This document shows positions 1 to 9,059 of a stretch of DNA of 16,899 nt, in pieces. The stretch covers positions 1 through 16,899 of the forward strand of contig JACPHN010000164.1 of the NCBI GenBank assembly GCA_016188575.1, in the 5' to 3' direction. Numbering within the stretch: the first letter of the stretch is position 1; every line of letters starts with the position of its first letter. A model generated the notes under the pieces. It searched no databases and was not told the DNA's origin. It saw nothing but the letters and a program-made list of their open reading frames with translations. A program made the translations under genes and the position numbers. This DNA is from Candidatus Schekmanbacteria bacterium (GTDB taxonomy: Bacteria > CSSED10-310 > JACPHN01).

Positions 1-141
1 CGACAACACCTGCACCCACGGTTCTGCCGCCTTCGCGGACGGCGAATCGCAAGCCATCCTCCATGGCGATCGGCGTAATGAGTTGCACGGTAACGGCCAC
101 GTTGTCACCGGGCATGACCATGTCGACGCCTTCGGGGAGAG
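1..141. repeat. Left copy of exact 141-bp terminal direct repeat
   Basis: Bases 1-141 are identical to 16759-16899, in the same orientation, inside the 3' part of tuf. The copies are at the very ends of the sequence. The exact length of 141 matches the largest k used by some de Bruijn assemblers, which suggests a graph-closure overlap and not a biological terminal repeat. Confidence 0.97.
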
Positions 142-1177
142 TCACCGCGCCGGTAACGTCGGTCGTTCTAAAGTAGAACTGCGGTCGATAGCCATTGAAG
201 AACGGCGTATGCCGTCCGCCTTCTTCTTTTGACAGCACGTAGATTTCCGCCTTGAACTTGGTATGGGGCGTGATCGATCCGGGCTTGGCCAACACCTGTC
301 CGCGCTCGACTTCTTCGCGCTTGATACCGCGCAGCAAGCAACCCACGTTGTCCCCGGCCTCGCCCTGGTCGAGCAGCTTGCGGAACATTTCCACGCCAGT
401 GCACACCGTCTTCTTGGTCTCGCGAATACCGACGATTTCGACTTCGTCGCTGACCTTGACGACCCCGCGCTCGATGCGCCCCGTCACCACGGTACCGCGG
501 CCGGCGATGCTAAACACGTCCTCGATCGGCATCAGGAACGGCTTTTCGGTATCACGTACGGGCGTCGGTACATAGCGGTCGACCTCGGCGAGCAGCTTGA
601 TCACCGAGGGCTCGCCAATCTCGCGAGGATCCCCATCCAGGGCGAGCAAGGCGCTGCCGTGGACCACCGGGATGTCGTCTCCGGGGAAGTTGTATTCGCT
701 GAGCAACTCGCGGACTTCCAGCTCGACCAGCTCGAGCAACTCGGGGTCGTCCACCATGTCCACCTTGTTCAGGAACACGACGATATAGGGCACGCCGACC
801 TGCCGCGCCAGCAGAATGTGCTCGCGCGTTTGCGGCATTGGCCCGTCTGCGGCGCTTACCACGAGAATGGCGCCGTCCATCTGCGCCGCGCCAGTGATCA
901 TATTCTTCACGTAGTCGGCGTGGCCGGGGCAATCCACATGGGCATAATGGCGATTCGCCGTCTCGTACTCCACGTGCGCCGTCGCGATCGTGATACCGCG
1001 CGCTTTTTCCTCCGGCGCGTTGTCGATCGAGTCGAAGCTCCGGAACTCGATGCTCGCGTTCCGCTTGCTCAGCGCCAGCGTAATCGCCGCCGTCAGCGTC
1101 GTCTTGCCGTGGTCAACGTGACCGATGGTGCCGATATTCACGTGCGGCTTGGTCCTATCGAACTTTGCCTTGGCCAT
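1..1177 (-). CDS. tuf: Elongation factor Tu, 3' end cut by window edge (392 of about 397 codons)
   Basis: EF-Tu is the GTPase that carries aminoacyl-tRNA to the ribosomal A site. Reading down from ATG at 1175-1177 gives [20 protein letters not shown], then the P-loop GHVDHGKT (residues 19-26), DCPGH (82-86, with the catalytic His), NKVD (137-140), and domains 2 and 3 to the edge. The reading frame was checked codon by codon at the 5' end. AGGAG at 1187-1191 lies 9 nt before the ATG and overlaps the fusA stop codon (TAG, 1190-1192), so the two genes are probably translationally coupled. The window ends inside codon 393. The missing five residues (ATILE) and the stop are visible at 16742-16758 because the two window ends are identical. 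This is the tuf position of the str operon (tufA in E. coli). The G-domain stretch [20 protein letters not shown] resembles Acidobacteriota/Desulfuromonas-type EF-Tu. Confidence 0.98.
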   Translation of the reverse strand, partial: MAKAKFDRTKPHVNIGTIGHVDHGKTTLTAAITLALSKRNASIEFRSFDSIDNAPEEKARGITIATAHVEYETANRHYAHVDCPGHADYVKNMITGAAQMDGAILVVSAADGPMPQTREHILLARQVGVPYIVVFLNKVDMVDDPELLELVELEVRELLSEYNFPGDDIPVVHGSALLALDGDPREIGEPSVIKLLAEVDRYVPTPVRDTEKPFLMPIEDVFSIAGRGTVVTGRIERGVVKVSDEVEIVGIRETKKTVCTGVEMFRKLLDQGEAGDNVGCLLRGIKREEVERGQVLAKPGSITPHTKFKAEIYVLSKEEGGRHTPFFNGYRPQFYFRTTDVTGAVTLPEGVDMVMPGDNVAVTVQLITPIAMEDGLRFAVREGGRTVGAGVV

Positions 1178-1189
1178 AACGTCCTACTC

Positions 1190-3271
1190 CTAGTGCGAGC
1201 CGATGCCCTCGAGGACCTTTTTTTCGCACTCTGCGGGGCAGCGTGCGTACTCGGAAAACTGCATTGAATAGTGGGCCCGCCCCTGCGTCAGCGAGCGCAG
1301 GTCCGTTGCGTACCCGAACATGGTGCCAAGTGGAACCTGCGCCCGCACGACGTGCGCGCCAGCTTGGGGGATCATTCCCTTGATCTTGCCTCGGCGCCGG
1401 CTAATGTCTCCGACGACCTCGCCGACGAAGTCTTCCGGCGTAACAACTTCCACGTCCATGACAGGTTCGAGCAGGATTGGCCCAGCCTTCTTGGCAGCCT
1501 CCTGAAACGCGAGGGACCCCGCCACCTTGAAGGCCATCTCGGAGGAGTCCACCTCGTGGTAACTGCCGTCAACGAGCGCTACTTCGACGTCAATCATGGT
1601 GAATCCGAAGTGAATTCCCCGGTCCATGGCTTCGGCCACCCCTCGCTGTACGGCCGGGATATATTCCTTGGGTATTACTCCACCAGAGATACGGTCGACA
1701 AACCTGAACCCAGACCTAGGCTCGAGTGGGCGGATCTCCAGGGCCACATGCCCATACTGTCCTTTTCCGCCCGTTTGCTTTACATAGCGTGTCTCCGCAT
1801 TTGCAGGTCGGGTGATGGTCTCTCGATAGGAGACCTCCGGAGTGCCGACTCTGCCTTCGACTCCGAACTCCCGGCGCAAGCGGTCCACAAGGATCTCGAG
1901 GTGCAGCTCACCCATGCCGGAGATTAGAGTTTGCCCCGTATCTTGATCAGTCCGCACGCGAATCGTTGGATCTTCCCGCACCAGCCGCCCCAAGGACTGG
2001 GCCAAGCGGTCCTGATCGGAGCGCGAGCGCGGCTCGATGGCGACGGAAATGACCGGTTCAGGGAAATCCATGGATTCGAATACAATTGGGTGGGAGCGCA
2101 CGCAGATCGTATCGCCCGTAAACGTACTCCGTAGTCCCACAGCGGCCGCAATATCCCCCGCGAAGACAGCGTCGATAGGTTCTCGCTTGTCAGCGTGCAT
2201 CTTCAGTAGACGCCCAACGCGCTCCGTGATGCCCTTGCTCGCGTTGAAGATCGGATCTCCGGAGAGGAGCTTTCCAGAATAAACTCTGAAGAAGGACAGT
2301 TGGCCTGCATATGGATCGTTCATTGACTTGAAGACAAGCGCACTGAACGGCGCATCATCTGAAACCTCACGCGTTGTCGCATGCTCGGTATCTGGATTCA
2401 GTCCTTCGGTGGACGGCACGTCGAGGGGAGAAGGCAAGAATGCGACCGCCGCGTCAAGAAGCTGCTGTACACCCTTGTTCTTGAAAGCAGAGCCGCACAG
2501 AACGGGCACGAGTTGGAAGCGATGGGTTGCATTACGGATCGCAGAGATGACCTCGGTCTCGGAGATAGGCTCGCCAAGGACATACTTCTCCATGATGGCA
2601 TCATCGGTATCTGCGACAGTCTCAAGGAGGTGATCCCGAGCCTGCTCGACCTGTCCCCGCAGGTGATCAGGTACTGGCCCCGAATGGAACTTCAGGCCCA
2701 TCGTCTCGGTATCGTAGGTCACGAGCACGCGTTTGACGACATCAATCACGCCCTCGAACAGTTCATCGACGAAGTATGGAAACTGCAGTGGGAGCACACG
2801 GCTCCCCAGCCGGGCGGCGATTTCGCCACAAACTCGGTCGAAGTCTGCGCCTTGTCGGTCCATCTTGTTAACAAAAGCAATGCGAGGGACACGATATTTG
2901 TTTGCCTGACGCCATACTGTTTCAGTCTGGGGTTCCACACCTCCGACCCCACAAAACACTGCAACGGCCCCATCAAGCACCCGAAGGCTGCGCTCGACTT
3001 CCACGGTGAAATCAACGTGGCCTGGCGTGTCGATAATGTTAATGCGGTGGTCGTGCCAGAAGCAGGTCGTCGCGGCGGACGTAATGGTGATGCCTCGCTC
3101 TCGCTCTTGCTCCATCCAGTCCATCACGGTAGCACCGTCGTGCACTTCGCCGATGCGGTGAGAGACACCTGTATAGAACAGGATGCGCTCCGTCGTGGTC
3201 GTCTTACCGGCATCAATATGAGCCATGATGCCGATATTTCTGTGCCGATCCAATGGGTGCTGCCGTTCCAT
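1190..3271 (-). CDS. fusA: Elongation factor G
   Basis: EF-G is the translocation GTPase, which also splits ribosomes with RRF. The 693-aa protein has the usual length. Visible elements are the P-loop AHIDAGKT (residues 17-24), the switch I region around [10 protein letters not shown] (59-68), DTPGH (81-85), NKMD (135-138), and domains II to V ending in the typical [12 protein letters not shown] tail. The start is ATG at 3269-3271, 4 nt after the rpsG stop codon. No strong Shine-Dalgarno is seen (only GGTAG across the rpsG stop), which points to translational coupling with rpsG. The stop TAG is part of the ribosome binding site of tuf. It belongs to the str operon rpsL-rpsG-fusA-tuf. Nothing suggests the specialised EF-G2 paralogue: context and sequence both fit the canonical translocase. 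Confidence 0.98.
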   Translation of the reverse strand: MERQHPLDRHRNIGIMAHIDAGKTTTTERILFYTGVSHRIGEVHDGATVMDWMEQERERGITITSAATTCFWHDHRINIIDTPGHVDFTVEVERSLRVLDGAVAVFCGVGGVEPQTETVWRQANKYRVPRIAFVNKMDRQGADFDRVCGEIAARLGSRVLPLQFPYFVDELFEGVIDVVKRVLVTYDTETMGLKFHSGPVPDHLRGQVEQARDHLLETVADTDDAIMEKYVLGEPISETEVISAIRNATHRFQLVPVLCGSAFKNKGVQQLLDAAVAFLPSPLDVPSTEGLNPDTEHATTREVSDDAPFSALVFKSMNDPYAGQLSFFRVYSGKLLSGDPIFNASKGITERVGRLLKMHADKREPIDAVFAGDIAAAVGLRSTFTGDTICVRSHPIVFESMDFPEPVISVAIEPRSRSDQDRLAQSLGRLVREDPTIRVRTDQDTGQTLISGMGELHLEILVDRLRREFGVEGRVGTPEVSYRETITRPANAETRYVKQTGGKGQYGHVALEIRPLEPRSGFRFVDRISGGVIPKEYIPAVQRGVAEAMDRGIHFGFTMIDVEVALVDGSYHEVDSSEMAFKVAGSLAFQEAAKKAGPILLEPVMDVEVVTPEDFVGEVVGDISRRRGKIKGMIPQAGAHVVRAQVPLGTMFGYATDLRSLTQGRAHYSMQFSEYARCPAECEKKVLEGIGSH

Positions 3272-3275
3272 CTAA

Positions 3276-3746
3276 CTACCAACGATAATGAGCGAAAGCC
3301 TTGTTTGCCTCGGCCATTTTGTGGGTATCGTCCATTTTCTTCACCGATGCACCGACACCATTGGACGCATCGAGCAGCTCCGCAGCCAACTTTCGACCGA
3401 AGCCGCGTTCTGGCCGCTTATTCGAATATCCCACTATCCAGCGCAGTGCCAGAGTGACCCGCCGCTCAGGGCGAACTTCGACTGGCACCTGATAGGTCGA
3501 ACCGCCGACGCGGCGAGACTTGACTTCTATCGCCGGCTTGACGTTGTCGAGAGCCTTCTTGAAGACGCGCAGCGCGTCCTTTCCAGTTCGCTGCTCAATG
3601 ACGTCAAAAGCGCTGTATACTGCGCGCTCTGCGGTACTTTTCTTTCCGTCAACCATGACGATATTCACTAGGCGCGTAACAAGCTCACTCTTGTACTTCG
3701 AATCTGGAGGGCATTCCCTATTTACTGCTACTTTTCTTCTAGACAT
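3276..3746 (-). CDS. rpsG: 30S ribosomal protein S7
   Basis: S7 binds the 3' major domain of 16S rRNA, nucleates assembly of the 30S head and lies near the E site. The 156-aa product has the usual length and begins [20 protein letters not shown]; it keeps the conserved [15 protein letters not shown] and [15 protein letters not shown] segments. The start ATG (3744-3746) has a good ribosome binding site (TTAGGAGCGAAA just upstream). It follows rpsL after an unusually roomy 170-bp spacer with a stem-loop and is almost fused to fusA (4 nt). In E. coli S7 represses its own operon by binding the rpsL-rpsG intercistronic mRNA. The same arrangement here suggests, but does not prove, the same control. 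Confidence 0.98.
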   Translation of the reverse strand: MSRRKVAVNRECPPDSKYKSELVTRLVNIVMVDGKKSTAERAVYSAFDVIEQRTGKDALRVFKKALDNVKPAIEVKSRRVGGSTYQVPVEVRPERRVTLALRWIVGYSNKRPERGFGRKLAAELLDASNGVGASVKKMDDTHKMAEANKAFAHYRW

Positions 3747-3856
3747 TTTCGCTCCTAAGCAGGAAAACCAGCATAAGTGCGGCCGGGAGCTGGGCGGGGC
3801 GTATCAACGCACTGCCGGAAAGCGCCCGCCGCACGGCGCCCCCGCCGCTGGCCATC

Positions 3857-3883
3857 CGGGAGCCACTGCCAAGCGCGCTCCCG
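3857..3883 (-). promoter_or_regulatory. Stem-loop in rpsL-rpsG spacer (candidate S7 mRNA site)
   Basis: CGGGAGC (3857-3863) and GCTCCCG (3877-3883) can form a perfect 7-bp stem around a 13-nt loop in the mRNA. It lies in the 170-bp non-coding spacer 3747-3916, where E. coli places the S7 translational repression site. The stem is seen in the sequence; the regulatory role is inferred from position only. No run of U follows, so it is not a standard terminator. The rest of the spacer is GC-rich and shows no gene apart from the rpsG ribosome binding site. Confidence 0.4.
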
Positions 3884-3916
3884 CAGTCCGATGTGCCCGA
3901 GCTCTCTACAGGCTGG

Positions 3917-4291
3917 CTATGATTTCGGCCGCTTCGCACCGTATTTCGACCGCCCCTGGCGTCGGTCCTGCACGCCCGAGCAGTCCAGGGTACCGCGGAT
4001 GATGTGGTACCGCACTCCTGGAAGGTCCTTGACACGCCCTCCACGGACCAAGACGCTTGAGTGTTCCTGGAGGTTGTGCTTGATTCCCGGGATATAGGAG
4101 GTTACCTCGATACCGTTTGTCAAGCGCACGCGTGCCACCTTGCGGATGGCGGAGTTTGGCTTCTTTGGGGTAACGGTATAGACCCTGACGCACACTCCGC
4201 GCCGCTGCGGGCACGACTGCAGCGCTGGCGCTGTGCTTTTCGCCGAGGCTTTGCTTCTGCCGTTCCGCACCAACTGGTTGATCGTTGGCAT
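3917..4291 (-). CDS. rpsL: 30S ribosomal protein S12
   Basis: S12 sits at the decoding centre of the 30S subunit and controls accuracy. From ATG at 4289-4291 the product is exactly 124 aa, the standard length, starting [20 protein letters not shown]. It carries [12 protein letters not shown] (40-51) and [13 protein letters not shown] (84-96). Lys43 and Lys88, the classic streptomycin-resistance positions, are wild type, and Asp89, the residue that is beta-methylthiolated in other bacteria, is present. The open frame continues upstream to 4597, but that part covers the promoter and leader and has no S12 homology, so the internal ATG is the start. GAAGG at 4299-4303 is the ribosome binding site. 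It is the first gene of the str operon, transcribed from its own promoter at 4413-4441. Confidence 0.98.
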   Translation of the reverse strand: MPTINQLVRNGRSKASAKSTAPALQSCPQRRGVCVRVYTVTPKKPNSAIRKVARVRLTNGIEVTSYIPGIKHNLQEHSSVLVRGGRVKDLPGVRYHIIRGTLDCSGVQDRRQGRSKYGAKRPKS

Positions 4292-4344
4292 TAGAGACCC
4301 TTCAAGAAAAGTGCCCGTGTTGTGTTGTCCTGGCCATCGTGACA

Positions 4345-4408
4345 GTAGACGGCCGGCGAAAACCCGTATCGCGTAGACGGGGTTTCCGGCCGGCCTTCGC
4401 AGTAGACG
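4345..4408 (-). repeat. Heptamer CGTCTAC present three times in the rpsL leader
   Basis: In the mRNA sense CGTCTAC occurs at 4402-4408, 4373-4379 and 4345-4351, about 28 nt apart. The outer two extend to the 9-mer CGTCTACTG (4400-4408 and 4343-4351) and flank the leader hairpin; the middle one overlaps its apical loop. The first copy lies almost at the predicted transcription start. Seen directly; function unknown. Confidence 0.6.
4351..4395 (-). promoter_or_regulatory. Strong stem-loop in rpsL 5' leader
   Basis: Transcribed right to left, GGCCGGC (mRNA sense, 4389-4395) pairs with GCCGGCC (4351-4357). After a small internal loop, AAACC(C)CGT pairs with ACGGGTTT with one bulged C, leaving a 9-nt loop. 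It lies between the predicted start of transcription (about 4406) and the rpsL ATG (4291), so it is in the untranslated leader of the str mRNA. No U tract follows it directly. It could stabilise the mRNA, act as an attenuator, or bind a ribosomal protein; the sequence does not decide which. Confidence 0.6.
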
Positions 4409-4412
4409 TGCA

Positions 4413-4441
4413 ACTATAGCAGGCTCGCTCCGCCTTGTCAA
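4413..4441 (-). promoter_or_regulatory. Sigma70-type promoter of the str operon
   Basis: On the minus strand TTGACA (4436-4441) is followed by exactly 17 nt and then TATAGT (4413-4418), with TGC just before it giving an extended -10. This is a consensus -35 and a one-mismatch -10 at ideal spacing. Transcription should start near 4406, leaving a leader of about 115 nt before rpsL. It is the best promoter match I could find by eye and fits the start of an operon well. Confidence 0.85.
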
Positions 4442-4686
4442 CCTGCCACAAGACGTCGCTCGACCACCAAGAGGCCGCCAGTCAGACATCGCTCCGGGGT
4501 TCACGCGGTTCCTGTGAGCGGGAGCGGTGTGACTCGCGATCACCGGGCCAGGAGCGCCGGTACCGAGCGCTGCAGGGAGTTCGCCCCTACTGGACAATAG
4601 TACGAAGCCGCGGCGACACCACAGGGGGGAGGAGGCGCAGCCGAGATTGGACCATCCTCGGTTTTCGCCAACGATGGATCACCCCC

Positions 4687-4717
4687 GTTCCGAAGCGCCG
4701 TCAGCGCCGCTCGGAAC
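4687..4717 (-). other. Stem-loop in rpoC-rpsL spacer
   Basis: GTTCCGA (4687-4693) and TCGGAAC (4711-4717) form a perfect 7-bp stem. The inner part can add GCG/CGC with a one-base bulge. It lies about 130 nt downstream of the rpoC stop. No U tract follows in the mRNA sense, so it does not look like a standard intrinsic terminator. It may protect the 3' end of the rpoC message. The nearby segment 4641-4661 can also form a weak CCGAG/CTCGG hairpin. Between 4442 and 4640 I see nothing else of note. Confidence 0.4.
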
Positions 4718-4775
4718 CTACCCCTCTAGTACTCTGTCGCGGCTTCGGGTGCGCTTAGGCTCGCCATTTCAAGAC

Positions 4776-4805
4776 CCGCCTGGCGAGCCGTGCCCGCCCA
4801 GGCGG
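4776..4805 (-). terminator. Very stable stem-loop after rpoC, terminator-like but without U tract
   Basis: CCGCCTGG (4776-4783) pairs with CCAGGCGG (4798-4805). The stem continues inward as CGAGC/GCCCG (one G-U pair) with one bulged base and a 3-nt loop, about 13 bp in all. It lies 35 nt downstream of the rpoC stop codon, where the rplK-rpoC transcript would be expected to end or be trimmed. The bases after it (GTCTTGAAAT in the mRNA sense) lack a U run, so it could be Rho-assisted, a processing barrier, or only partly effective. A separate 10-bp palindrome (TTCCCGGGAA, 4831-4840) directly abuts the rpoC stop. Confidence 0.5.
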
Positions 4806-4840
4806 CTATGCGCGCAGTGTAGTGGCGGTTTTCCCGGGAA

Positions 4841-7800
4841 TTAGCCGAGGCCACCATCACCCATCACGGCCCCGAACGCGTCCTCATCTGACGCTTCCTC
4901 CTCGCCCAGGTCCAAGACCAAGTCATCGCGTCGCGGAATGATATCCTTCGCAGTGCGCGATTTCCTGTAGAGAGTCATGCCGGTACCAGCGGGAATCAGC
5001 CTGCCGACGATGACATTCTCTTTTAGCCCCCGCAGCTCGTCGATCGCCCCAGTGACGGCAGCCTCGGTGAGGACGCGGGTCGTCTCCTGGAACGAAGCCG
5101 ATGAGATAAAGGAGTCCGTGGAAAGAGAGGCTTTCGTCACGCCTTGCAGCACGGGCACGGCCTGAGCCGGCACGCCACTGTCAGTTTGAACGCGCTCGTT
5201 TTCCTCCAGGAATTGCCACCGATCGACTTGCTCTCCGTCCAAGAACTCTGTATCACCGACCTTGGTGATACGCACCTGGCGCAGCATCTGGCGAACGATC
5301 ACTTCGATGTGCTTGTCGTTGATATCAACTCCTTGCAATCGATATACTTCCTGGATCTCATTAACAAGCGATTTTTGCAGCTCTTTTTCTCCCAAGACGT
5401 GGAGAATATCGTGCGGGTTCACGGGGCCATCCGTAAGGGGCTCGCCGGCCCTGACGCGGTCGCCGTCCAAGACATTGACGTGCATGCCGCGGGGGAGCGA
5501 GTAGTCTTTTCGCGTGCCTTCGTCGCCTTCCACTGCGACCCGCCGCATCCCCTTCTCGATGCCACCGACGCGTACAGTTCCCTCGATTTCGCTGATCACC
5601 GCGTGGTCCTTCGGTTTGCGGGCCTCGAAAAGCTCGATGACGCGCGGCAGACCACCGGTAATGTCCTTGGTTTTCGTTGTCTCTCTGGGAATCTTCGCGA
5701 GCACGTCGCCAGCATGAACCTCCTGCCCATCAAACACGACCAGGTGGGATCCGGAGGGCAAGAGATGCTCAGCCGCCTTGGCCGCGCGCTTGGTGGAGCG
5801 GACGATGGCGCGTGGCTGCCGATTCTCACGACCGGCCTCGAGAATGACGCGGGTCGTCCGACCCGTGGTTTCATCGAGCTCCTCCTTCATGGTGACTTCT
5901 TCGATCACGTCAACGAGCTTGCAGATGCCGGAATGTTCGGTGAGGATGACGAAAGTGAATGGATCCCACTCGGCAAGTACTTGCTCTGGATCAACCCTAT
6001 CACCGTCGTTGACCCTCAACGTCGTGCCGTACACGACGCCGTATCTCTCCCGTTCACGACCTTCGGCGTCCAAGATAGCGATCGCTCCATTTCGGTTCAT
6101 CGCCACCTGCCGCCCGTCCTTGTTGGTTACAGTGATCAGGCGGAGGTACTTGACGGTTCCGGCGTGCTTGGCCTGATGCGTGCTCTGCTCGGCGACGCGG
6201 CTGGCAGTGCCACCGATGTGGAAAGTGTGCATCGTGAGCTGCGTTCCTGGCTCTCCGATCGACTGTGCAGCAATGACACCGACGGCCTCGCCGATGTCGA
6301 CAAGGCGACCCGTAGCGAGGTTACGGCCGTAACACAGGACGCAGACGCCGCGCCGCGACTGGCAGGTCAGAACCGACCGAATCAGCACTCGATCGAGTCC
6401 CGCATCCTCAATTAGCTGCGCTCTAGTCTCGGTGATTTCCTGGCCTCCATCGCAGAGGGAGACACTCTCGTCGTAGGGATCGTAGATATCCTCCAGCGCG
6501 ACGCGGCCGAGAATGCGGTCTCGGAGCGCCTCAACGATCTCTCCGCCCTCGATTATCGGCTCCACGGTGATGCCATCGAGTGTGCCGCAGTCGTAGTCGC
6601 TGACGATCACATCCTGGCTAACGTCGACAAGCCTTCGCGTCAGATAGCCGGAGTTCGCGGTCTTGAGCGCAGTATCCGCAAGGCCCTTGCGAGCACCGTG
6701 AGTCGAGATGAAGTATTGCAGTACGGTGAGTCCCTCACGGAAATTGGACGTGATGGGAGTCTCGATGATCTCGCCGGACGGCTTCGCCATGAGCCCGCGC
6801 ATCCCGGCCAGTTGCCGGATCTGTTGCTTGGAGCCGCGCGCGCCCGAGTCCGCCATCATATGAATGCTGTTGCTCGGGTGAAAACCCTTAAACATTTCTT
6901 CAGCGACAGATTCAGCGGCACTTGACCAGATATCGATAACCTTATTATAGCGCTCGCCATTCGTGATAATGCCATCGTGGTACTGCTTTCCGACTTCGAT
7001 AACCTCCTGGCGAGCCTCTTCGATGATGGATGGTTTTCTGCCCGGAACAACCATGTCATCAATGCAGATAGATACGCCCGATTGAGTCGCCATCTCGAAT
7101 CCGAGGTCCTTCATCTTGTCCAGAACCTCTACGGCAGTGCGCCTACCACTGTGGACATACACTTCGCCTACAAGTTTTGTCAGCTCCCGGCTTCTCATTA
7201 GCTTATTGACGAACGGAAACTCGGGTGGAAGGATCTGGTTGAAGATGACTCTGCCGACGGTCGTTTCCGCAAGTTCTCCATCAATGCGGACTTTGACCAT
7301 CGCGTGCAAGGCCACGTATCCGAGGTGATAGGCAGTGAGAACTTCATTGCAATCGCGGTACGCGCGACCCTCTCCAGGCAACCCTTCCACCAGGCGAGTC
7401 AGGAAGTAGCAACCGAGCACGATGTCCTTGCTGGGTACGGCAAGGGGGCGTCCGCTTGCTGGCGACAGGATGTTGCGCGAAGCCAGCATCAGCAGTTTTG
7501 CCTCGAGCTGCGCTTCCAGGCTCAGCGGCACGTGGACCGCCATCTGGTCGCCGTCGAAATCCGCGTTAAACGCCGTGCAAACCAGCGGGTGAATGCGGAT
7601 GGCCTTGCCTTCGACGAGGATGGGCTGAAATGCCTGTATGCCAAGCCGATGCAGAGTCGGCGCACGGTTCAGCAATACGGGGTGGTCGCTGATCACCTCT
7701 TCCAGCATATCCCATATCTCGGGCCGCTCCTCCTCAACCATCTTTTTTGCGCCCTTGATGGTGGTGACGAAGCCTTTCTCTTCAAGCTTGTTGAATATGA

Positions 7801-8938
7801 ATGGCTTGAAGAGCTCTTTGGCCATCTTCTTGGGAAGGCCGCACTGATGAAGCTTGAGTTCAGGACCGACGACAATCACTGACCGTCCTGAATAATCTAC
7901 TCGCTTCCCAAGCAAATTCTGTCGGAATCGCCCTTGCTTTCCCTTCAGCATGTCGGAAAGCGAACGCAGCGGTCTGTTATTTGGACCCTTCAACGATCGG
8001 CCGCGTCTGCCATTATCAAAAAGCGCGTCGACTGCCTCTTGAAGCATGCGCTTTTCATTGCGAATGATTACTTCTGGAGCCTTTAGATCCATCAACCTCT
8101 TGAGGCGGTTGTTTCTGTTGATTACGCGTCGGTACAAGTCATTGAGATCCGACGTGGCGAAGCGCCCTCCGTCTAGCGGCACCAGTGGACGCAGCTCCGG
8201 CGGGATGACTGGGATGGCATCGAGAATCATCCACTCGGGCCGGTTTCCGCTCTTGCGGAAAGATTCCACGACCTTCAGGCGTTTGACGATTCGCTTGCGC
8301 TTCAGAATGCTAGGCTCCGTCTGCATCTCCGCGCGCAACTCATCCGCCATACGGTCGGGGTCGCATTCCTTCAACAGCTCCCGTACACCTTCGGAGCCCA
8401 TTCCGGCATAGAACTTTTCGCCGAATTCGTCCTTCAGCTTGTGATAGCGCTCCTCCGAAATGATTTCTCCGCGCTTGAGGCCGCTTGGCCCTGGGTGAAT
8501 GACGACGTACATCTCATAGTAGAGCACGCGTTCGAGCATGTTCATGGGGAGGTCTACTACCTGCCCAATGCGGCTCGGAAGTCCTTTGAAGAACCATACG
8601 TGGCTCACGGGAAACGCCAGCTCAATATGACCAAGGCGCTCGCGCCGCACCTTGGACTGTATGACCTCGACGCCGCACTTGTCACACACGACGCCGCGGT
8701 GCTTCATCCTTTTGTACTTGCCGCAGTTACATTCCCAGTCCTTTGTCGGACCGAAAATTTTGGCGCAGAAAAGGCCGCCTCGCTCGGGCTTGAAGGTCCG
8801 ATAGTTAATCGTTTCGGGCTTTACGACCTCACCGTACGACCAACTGCGGATGGTTTCCGCCGACGCAAGCCTGATTCGGATCGCATTGAAGTGCTTTGCG
8901 TCCTTGGGGCCCTCAAATAGTGACAGGATCTTTTCCAA
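4841..8938 (-). CDS. rpoC: DNA-directed RNA polymerase subunit beta'
   Basis: The 1365-aa protein is the catalytic beta' subunit. The N-terminal zinc site has Cys70, Cys72, Cys85 and Cys88, the same numbers as in E. coli. The Mg-binding NADFDGD motif has Asp460, Asp462 and Asp464. The bridge helix region ([20 protein letters not shown]) is normal. The second zinc site is Cys784, Cys859, Cys866 and Cys869. The trigger loop reads [11 protein letters not shown] (900-910), with His904 where E. coli has Arg933 and with the conserved His907. An SI3-type insertion separates the trigger loop from [11 protein letters not shown], as in many Gram-negatives. The start is TTG at 8936-8938, with AGGAG (8946-8950) 7 nt upstream; no ATG alternative lies in the conserved N-terminus. 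It is cotranscribed with rpoB across a 121-bp spacer holding a hairpin. Confidence 0.98.
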   Translation of the reverse strand: MEKILSLFEGPKDAKHFNAIRIRLASAETIRSWSYGEVVKPETINYRTFKPERGGLFCAKIFGPTKDWECNCGKYKRMKHRGVVCDKCGVEVIQSKVRRERLGHIELAFPVSHVWFFKGLPSRIGQVVDLPMNMLERVLYYEMYVVIHPGPSGLKRGEIISEERYHKLKDEFGEKFYAGMGSEGVRELLKECDPDRMADELRAEMQTEPSILKRKRIVKRLKVVESFRKSGNRPEWMILDAIPVIPPELRPLVPLDGGRFATSDLNDLYRRVINRNNRLKRLMDLKAPEVIIRNEKRMLQEAVDALFDNGRRGRSLKGPNNRPLRSLSDMLKGKQGRFRQNLLGKRVDYSGRSVIVVGPELKLHQCGLPKKMAKELFKPFIFNKLEEKGFVTTIKGAKKMVEEERPEIWDMLEEVISDHPVLLNRAPTLHRLGIQAFQPILVEGKAIRIHPLVCTAFNADFDGDQMAVHVPLSLEAQLEAKLLMLASRNILSPASGRPLAVPSKDIVLGCYFLTRLVEGLPGEGRAYRDCNEVLTAYHLGYVALHAMVKVRIDGELAETTVGRVIFNQILPPEFPFVNKLMRSRELTKLVGEVYVHSGRRTAVEVLDKMKDLGFEMATQSGVSICIDDMVVPGRKPSIIEEARQEVIEVGKQYHDGIITNGERYNKVIDIWSSAAESVAEEMFKGFHPSNSIHMMADSGARGSKQQIRQLAGMRGLMAKPSGEIIETPITSNFREGLTVLQYFISTHGARKGLADTALKTANSGYLTRRLVDVSQDVIVSDYDCGTLDGITVEPIIEGGEIVEALRDRILGRVALEDIYDPYDESVSLCDGGQEITETRAQLIEDAGLDRVLIRSVLTCQSRRGVCVLCYGRNLATGRLVDIGEAVGVIAAQSIGEPGTQLTMHTFHIGGTASRVAEQSTHQAKHAGTVKYLRLITVTNKDGRQVAMNRNGAIAILDAEGRERERYGVVYGTTLRVNDGDRVDPEQVLAEWDPFTFVILTEHSGICKLVDVIEEVTMKEELDETTGRTTRVILEAGRENRQPRAIVRSTKRAAKAAEHLLPSGSHLVVFDGQEVHAGDVLAKIPRETTKTKDITGGLPRVIELFEARKPKDHAVISEIEGTVRVGGIEKGMRRVAVEGDEGTRKDYSLPRGMHVNVLDGDRVRAGEPLTDGPVNPHDILHVLGEKELQKSLVNEIQEVYRLQGVDINDKHIEVIVRQMLRQVRITKVGDTEFLDGEQVDRWQFLEENERVQTDSGVPAQAVPVLQGVTKASLSTDSFISSASFQETTRVLTEAAVTGAIDELRGLKENVIVGRLIPAGTGMTLYRKSRTAKDIIPRRDDLVLDLGEEEASDEDAFGAVMGDGGLG

Positions 8939-8958
8939 CGTCTTACTCCTATGAACGC

Positions 8959-8989
8959 TTCCCGGTGCCGAGGCTTTCGGCGCCGGGAA
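8959..8989 (-). promoter_or_regulatory. Stem-loop just upstream of the rpoC ribosome binding site
   Basis: TTCCCGG (8959-8965) pairs with CCGGGAA (8983-8989). After one mismatch GCCGA (8967-8971) pairs with TCGGC (8977-8981), leaving a 5-nt loop. The stem ends 8 nt before the AGGAG of rpoC. The rest of the 121-bp rpoB-rpoC spacer shows no gene. Position suggests an effect on rpoC translation or mRNA processing; that is inference. Confidence 0.55.
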
Positions 8990-9059
8990 TCACCGAGCTA
9001 CGCAAGCAGCGAAGCCCGAATCTACCGCAGACGGCAGCTCCGGGGTTGGAGAAGGCGTC

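Noticed and set aside
263-1267. 334-codon plus-strand open frame opposite tuf
   Set aside because: Antisense shadow of a GC-rich conserved gene; no recognisable protein features, and tuf on the other strand is certain.
4292-4597. 102-residue N-terminal extension of S12 in the same frame
   Set aside because: The extension covers the promoter and leader hairpin, has no S12 homology, and the internal ATG gives exactly the standard 124 residues.
5144-6415. 423-codon plus-strand open frame opposite rpoC (and similar frames at 2381-3457 and 11700-13022)
   Set aside because: Mirror frames of rpoC, fusA and rpoB. Codon bias leaves the antisense frame open; no motif or ribosome binding site supports them.
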